Source: JAHOYW01 sp964515915 (GTDB lineage Bacteria > Verrucomicrobiota > Lentisphaeria > Victivallales > Victivallaceae). From it: a stretch of 10,130 nt of DNA. Position 1 is the stretch's first letter, and the number at the start of each line of letters is the position of its first letter. The notes below the pieces were generated by a model, which saw only the letters and a program-made list of their open reading frames with translations, was not told the origin of the DNA and did no database searches. Both the position numbers and the translations under genes were made by a program. The stretch lies in contig CAZEXM010000106.1 in assembly GCA_964515915.1 (NCBI GenBank), positions 1-10,130 of the forward strand. The letters run 5' to 3'. Below are positions 7,344 through 10,130 of the stretch, piece after piece.

Positions 7344-8106
7344 GTCCCCCGTGTTCGTGCCCTTCGCGGCCGCAGCGGTGGTCGTGACGGATTAAATTGA
7401 CATCATAACCATACATATCAGTAATCATATTGCCGTCAAGCCGATTGGTTGGATGTACCTGCACCTCCCGGTTAACGCAAATTACACTGTCTATCCTGTC
7501 TGAAACAAAACCTAAATCATGCGATACGGTCAAAATAGACATTCGTTTATTCAATTTATAGAGAATTTCGTAAAATTGTTCCTGCATTCCGGGGTCAATA
7601 TTCGCGGTCGGCTCGTCCAACAGTAAAAGTTCAGGATCACAAGTCAAGGCCCGTGCGATCAGGACACGCTGCCGCTGTCCGCCCGAAAGATCGGCGAACT
7701 GACGTTTAGCCAGATGCTCGATGGACATTTCTGTCATTGCCGCCATAGCGACTTCGCGGTCTTCATTAGAATAACGCCCCCAGAAACCGCTGTGCAGACG
7801 TCCCATTAAAACGACCTCGGAAACACAAATCGGAAACTCATGGTCCAGTTGTATATACTGCGGCATGTAGCCAATGTGACTGCGCGCCTCAATCGGTGCT
7901 TTTCCAAAAACAGTAATGCTTCCCCGGCCCGGTTTAAGCAAACCCAGAAGCAAATATAACAAAGTACTTTTGCCGCCGCCGTTCGGCCCGACAATACATG
8001 CGGACTCAAGCTCGCCGAAAGTCAAATTAACATTCTCAAGCACCGGCATATTACTTTCGTAAGAAAAATCCAGGTCTTTTATTTCGATAATATTATTTTT
8101 TTTCAT
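7330..8106 (-). CDS. znuC: Metal ABC transporter ATP-binding protein (ZnuC type) with His-rich tail
   Basis: From the ATG at 8106 this is a 258-residue cytoplasmic ATPase driving metal import. Motifs: Walker A GPNGGGKST (40-48), Q-loop YMPQ (80-83), signature LSGGQRQR (140-147), Walker B LLLLDEP (160-166) and switch SHD with H196. The last 18 residues (241-258) contain six histidines and one cysteine, ending HEHGGHGHV. A tail of this kind can bind zinc and may let the transporter sense cytosolic zinc, as proposed for some ZnuC proteins. A GTG at 8130 is in frame and would add eight residues, but it would lengthen the overlap with the binding-protein gene from 14 to 38 bp, so the ATG is preferred. 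It sits between the binding protein and permease genes, overlapping both. Confidence 0.92.
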   Translation of the reverse strand: MKKNNIIEIKDLDFSYESNMPVLENVNLTFGELESACIVGPNGGGKSTLLYLLLGLLKPGRGSITVFGKAPIEARSHIGYMPQYIQLDHEFPICVSEVVLMGRLHSGFWGRYSNEDREVAMAAMTEMSIEHLAKRQFADLSGGQRQRVLIARALTCDPELLLLDEPTANIDPGMQEQFYEILYKLNKRMSILTVSHDLGFVSDRIDSVICVNREVQVHPTNRLDGNMITDMYGYDVNLIRHDHRCGREGHEHGGHGHV

Positions 8107-9049
8107 TGGCTTTGTTCTTAATTCTTTCACGTTTCATAGCTGTCTGAATTTTAGCGGCAAATGTTATGTAATTGTCAATAAGGTTATAAGCCAGCGGATC
8201 AAGTTTAATAACTGTTCCCCGGATAGTTTTAGCTATGAGGTTGGCGGCTTTGCGGTTAAATTCCGGCTGGACAAAAATAATGCGGACTTCCTTCTTGAGA
8301 GCCAGCGCGATTACTGTCTGTAAATGTTTTGCGGTCGGGCTTTTGCCGCCTAACTCAATTGTTTCCTGCTTGAGTCCGTAACGCTTCGCAAAATAGCCGA
8401 AGGCCGGATGGTAAACCAGAAAAATTTTACCTTTAAACGGTTTAAGCATTTTTTCGAGTTTGTTGTCCAAAACAACGAGACAACGAGTGAAACTTTTAAA
8501 ATTAAATTCGAAGTATTGGGCATGCTGCGGCATGGCTCTACTCAAAGTATCACAGATATTGCGCGCTAAAATCATATCATTTCCCGGGGTTAACCAAATA
8601 TGCGGATCCATTAATTCCACAGCATGTTCATGTTCATGTTCAACGTGCCCATGTTCACAGTTGGAATGATCTTCATTTTCGTCAAGAGGCAGAAAACGGA
8701 TTCCCTTAGTGATATCCACCCATTTTACCGCGGAATTTTCGAATGCCTTTTTGAGCTTTAATTCTTCAAAAGGAAGCCGGACTGAAAAAAAGAATTCAGC
8801 TTTTGACATTCGGCTCAAGTCGCTGGCAATCAAGCTGAAGGAATGCGGGCTTTTACCGGGTGGAACCAGGGCTTTGACTTTCGCGTAGCGGCCGGCTATC
8901 TTTGCCGCAATAAACGCGATAGGCTGAACACTGGTATAAATAAGCATTTTCCGCTTTTTTTTTGCTTTTTCGTTAATTTTCGAATCATCTTTACAGCCGG
9001 ACAAAAACAATACCGCGACGAGAAGAATTGATAATCTTTTTATAAACAT
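8093..9049 (-). CDS. znuA: Zinc-type metal-binding lipoprotein of an ABC importer (ZnuA/TroA family)
   Basis: This cluster A-I solute-binding protein captures metal outside the inner membrane and delivers it to the permease. From the ATG at 9049 it has 318 residues: a positively charged start, a hydrophobic stretch and a lipobox LSGC at 16-19, so C19 would be lipidated. Likely metal ligands are H69 (in SPHSF), H150 (in DPHIWL), H214 (in YHPAFGYF) and D284. Between the first two lies the His/Asp/Glu-rich loop typical of zinc-specific members, around 127-142 (seven His including EHEHEH). An in-frame ATG at 9064 is rejected because AAGGA, seven bases before 9049, fits that start far better and lies inside the last codons of the upstream regulator gene. 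The two genes are only two bases apart, so expression is tightly linked. The C-terminus is unusually Lys/Arg-rich. Confidence 0.92.
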   Translation of the reverse strand: MFIKRLSILLVAVLFLSGCKDDSKINEKAKKKRKMLIYTSVQPIAFIAAKIAGRYAKVKALVPPGKSPHSFSLIASDLSRMSKAEFFFSVRLPFEELKLKKAFENSAVKWVDITKGIRFLPLDENEDHSNCEHGHVEHEHEHAVELMDPHIWLTPGNDMILARNICDTLSRAMPQHAQYFEFNFKSFTRCLVVLDNKLEKMLKPFKGKIFLVYHPAFGYFAKRYGLKQETIELGGKSPTAKHLQTVIALALKKEVRIIFVQPEFNRKAANLIAKTIRGTVIKLDPLAYNLIDNYITFAAKIQTAMKRERIKNKANEKK

Positions 9050-9051
9050 AA

Positions 9052-9342
9052 TTATTCCTTGCATTTTTTATTATGGAAATGACCGTTTTTTCCGCAGGAC
9101 AAAACCCAGGAGTGACATCCATTACATTTTTCCATGGCATGATTTTTACTGAATTCCAGCCAGTGTTCACGCTGCTGCGGGGTCAAAATACCCGTACCTT
9201 TACACAAGGGACAGGCACTGTCCAAAGCAGACAATATAGCCGCGCGAATAAACTCCGAACGATTATTAACCCCTTCCATGGCCTCTTTCAAAGCATTATC
9301 AACTTTAAAGGTAATCACTTCGGAATGTGATGATTTTGCCAT
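9052..9342 (-). CDS. Ribbon-helix-helix regulator with Cys/His-rich C-terminal tail, probable metal-sensing repressor
   Basis: This 96-residue protein heads the metal-uptake operon. Residues 8-14 (EVITFKV) form the DNA-contacting strand of an RHH/CopG-type fold, followed by helices at about 16-25 and 28-40 (NRSEFIRAAILSAL). The rest is a tail with a CPLC knuckle at 44-47 followed by KGTG, and then CNGCH at 73-77, C83, H88, H90 and C94: six cysteines and several histidines in about 50 residues, well able to bind one or two zinc ions. It lacks the ACT-like C-terminal domain of NikR and is no Fur homologue. I infer that it senses zinc and represses this operon, because it is the first gene, sits two bases before znuA, and has a repeat operator in its promoter. 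A weak AAAGAG site lies about ten bases before the ATG. The RHH call is good; metal specificity is a hypothesis. Confidence 0.82.
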   Translation of the reverse strand: MAKSSHSEVITFKVDNALKEAMEGVNNRSEFIRAAILSALDSACPLCKGTGILTPQQREHWLEFSKNHAMEKCNGCHSWVLSCGKNGHFHNKKCKE

Positions 9343-9378
9343 CAGTCATTTTCTCTTTATGTCATGGTTTAATTCTAT

Positions 9379-9398
9379 AATGTAATACAATGTAATAT
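9379..9398. promoter_or_regulatory. Candidate operator: AATGTAATA direct repeat with embedded palindromes
   Basis: AATGTAATA occurs at 9379-9387 and again at 9389-9397, spaced 10 bp start to start, so both lie on the same face of the helix. Within it, TGTAATACA (9381-9389) is a perfect odd palindrome, as is TACAATGTA (9386-9394); the latter extends to 9383-9397 with one mismatched pair. It covers the -10 and most of the spacer of the predicted promoter. Same-face paired sites are the normal target of RHH dimers, so this is the best candidate for binding by the adjacent regulator. Confidence 0.55.
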
Positions 9399-9407
9399 TT
9401 TTTTCAA
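9379..9407 (-). promoter_or_regulatory. Predicted promoter of the metal-uptake operon
   Basis: Read on the minus strand, TTGAAA (plus positions 9402-9407) is followed after exactly 17 bp by TACATT (9379-9384), a reasonable -35/-10 pair that matches the -35 consensus at five of six positions and the -10 at four of six. Initiation would fall near 9372, giving a leader of about 30 bases before the ATG at 9342. No better promoter is visible in the 100-bp gap after queH. Confidence 0.5.
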
Positions 9408-9415
9408 GTGGAACT

Positions 9416-9452
9416 AAAAAAAAGGGGGAATGAAATGCCGCGTTAGCGCAGC
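9416..9452 (-). terminator. Possible weak terminator at the end of queH
   Basis: On the minus strand GCTGCG and CGCGGC (plus 9447-9452 and 9437-9442) can form a six-pair stem with one G-U pair around the queH stop codon. An eight-base T run lies at 9423-9416, about 13 bases further on. The distance is too long for a standard intrinsic terminator, so it may not insulate the metal operon from queH. Confidence 0.28.
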
Positions 9453-9976
9453 GAAAACTCACAAGCGCAGTAGTTTTGGCGGTAGAGATCAAATTTGTCG
9501 CTTAATTCCCGACTTTTGCGGAAGCCGTCCTGTTTTTTGAAATCCCGGGCTTCAAAGCCGGAATACTGATTGCCGGCCGCGAAAATAAGGCGTGAAATTT
9601 TGTGCGGACTGACGGTTAAGGTCGTCGCGAAGTTTTCAATGCCTGAGTCCGCCGCCCGCTGTGCCGTCCGCCGCAGGCTCCAGCCAAAACATTTCACACA
9701 GCGCAAGCCTTTTTCCGCTTCATTTTCCAGGCCGCGCACCTGTTCCAGCCAGTCATTGTGCCGGTAAGGGTCTATTTCCAGGTTCACAGCAAAAATACCA
9801 GCTAACTTTTCCACGTAACTTAAGCGTTTTTCAAATTCCATTTTGCTGTCAATGTTGGAATTGGAAAAATACAAGGTTACATCGCGCTTCTTCGCCAGTA
9901 AGCGTTCCACGCAAATGGTCGCGCACGGAGCACAACATACATGTAATAAGATTTTTTTATTTTTAGTCATATGCAT
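9443..9976 (-). CDS. queH: Epoxyqueuosine reductase QueH (DUF208)
   Basis: QueH reduces epoxyqueuosine to queuosine at the wobble position of tRNAs for Tyr, His, Asp and Asn, the last step of queuosine synthesis, and is unrelated to the cobalamin-dependent QueG. The 177-residue protein shows the family set: LHVCCAPCAT near the N-terminus (C14, C15, C18), RCVKCF with C93 and C96, TTLTVSPHK at 118-126, DFKKQDGFRKSRELS (145-159) and LYRQNYCACEFS (164-175) with C170 and C172. The paired CC and CxxC cysteines are the expected iron-sulfur ligands. The usual YCGC is YCAC here, a mild change that keeps both cysteines. Starts at 9976 and 9970 are two codons apart and neither has a strong ribosome binding site. 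No other queuosine gene is in the window and it is probably transcribed alone. Confidence 0.94.
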   Translation of the reverse strand: MHMTKNKKILLHVCCAPCATICVERLLAKKRDVTLYFSNSNIDSKMEFEKRLSYVEKLAGIFAVNLEIDPYRHNDWLEQVRGLENEAEKGLRCVKCFGWSLRRTAQRAADSGIENFATTLTVSPHKISRLIFAAGNQYSGFEARDFKKQDGFRKSRELSDKFDLYRQNYCACEFSLR

Positions 9977-10130
9977 TCTGCAATCTACACCCGTAATTGC
10001 GTTTTGTCACTTATTCTCTGAACATTCCTGCAATAGTCTACTTGTAAATCAACTGCCGGTAGTTATCGTAAACCATAAATTACTCAAGTTTTGCAGTTCA
10101 AATTTGAGCGAAAAACGAACGATCAAACAT
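9977..10130. other. Non-coding stretch upstream of queH
   Basis: No gene is visible in these 154 bases; minus-strand frames from the right edge close quickly. The queH promoter should lie here, but I find no convincing -35/-10 pair. I also see no preQ1 riboswitch pattern, which would be a conceivable regulator for a queuosine gene. Confidence 0.4.

Noticed and set aside
8158..8185. ATGTTATGTAATTGTC resembling the candidate operator of the metal operon
   Set aside because: It is inside the znuA coding region, has no second phased copy and is likely chance in AT-rich sequence.
9661..9966. Plus-strand open frame of 101 codons
   Set aside because: It is antisense to queH, whose cysteine motifs are unmistakable.
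9977..10130. PreQ1 riboswitch upstream of queH
   Set aside because: I looked for the small hairpin plus A-rich tail of preQ1 aptamers and did not find it; QueH genes are also not the usual targets.

Overview
The window holds ten protein-coding genes and no RNA genes. GC content looks moderate (roughly mid-40s percent by eye) and spacing is typically bacterial. AraC regulators next to sugar isomerase/Gfo-Idh pairs, hairpin-rich intergenic repeats and the gene mix would suit a Lentisphaerota/PVC-type bacterium. That is only an impression: there is no rRNA or other marker gene to test it.

Layout. Positions 1-369 have no gene but hold several hairpins, including a perfect 22-bp stem right after the stop codon of the first gene. 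An orphan OppF/DppF-type ATPase gene (370-1371, minus) follows. It is separated from an AraC-family regulator gene (minus, ending at 1583) by about 210 bp flanked by TCAG/CTGA repeats. The regulator is divergent from a two-gene plus-strand operon (2510-4328) for a sugar-phosphate isomerase-like TIM barrel and a Gfo/Idh/MocA oxidoreductase. This is the usual layout of a locally controlled carbohydrate or polyol catabolic unit.

The rest is on the minus strand. A compact run from 9342 down to 6486 encodes a small ribbon-helix-helix (RHH) protein with a Cys/His-rich tail, a TroA/ZnuA-type metal-binding lipoprotein, a ZnuC-type ATPase with a His-rich tail, and a ZnuB-type permease. A large CPA1 Na+/H+ antiporter gene follows only 29 bp later and may belong to the same transcript. 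Upstream lies queH (9443-9976), which makes the last step of queuosine synthesis.

The most interesting part is the metal-uptake operon. Its first gene is not a Fur-family Zur. It encodes an RHH DNA-binding domain fused to an apparent zinc-binding tail. The promoter in front of it carries two copies of AATGTAATA spaced exactly 10 bp apart, overlapping the predicted -10 and spacer. This suggests an autoregulated, zinc-sensing RHH repressor controlling its own uptake system. Metal specificity and repressor function are inferred, not shown.
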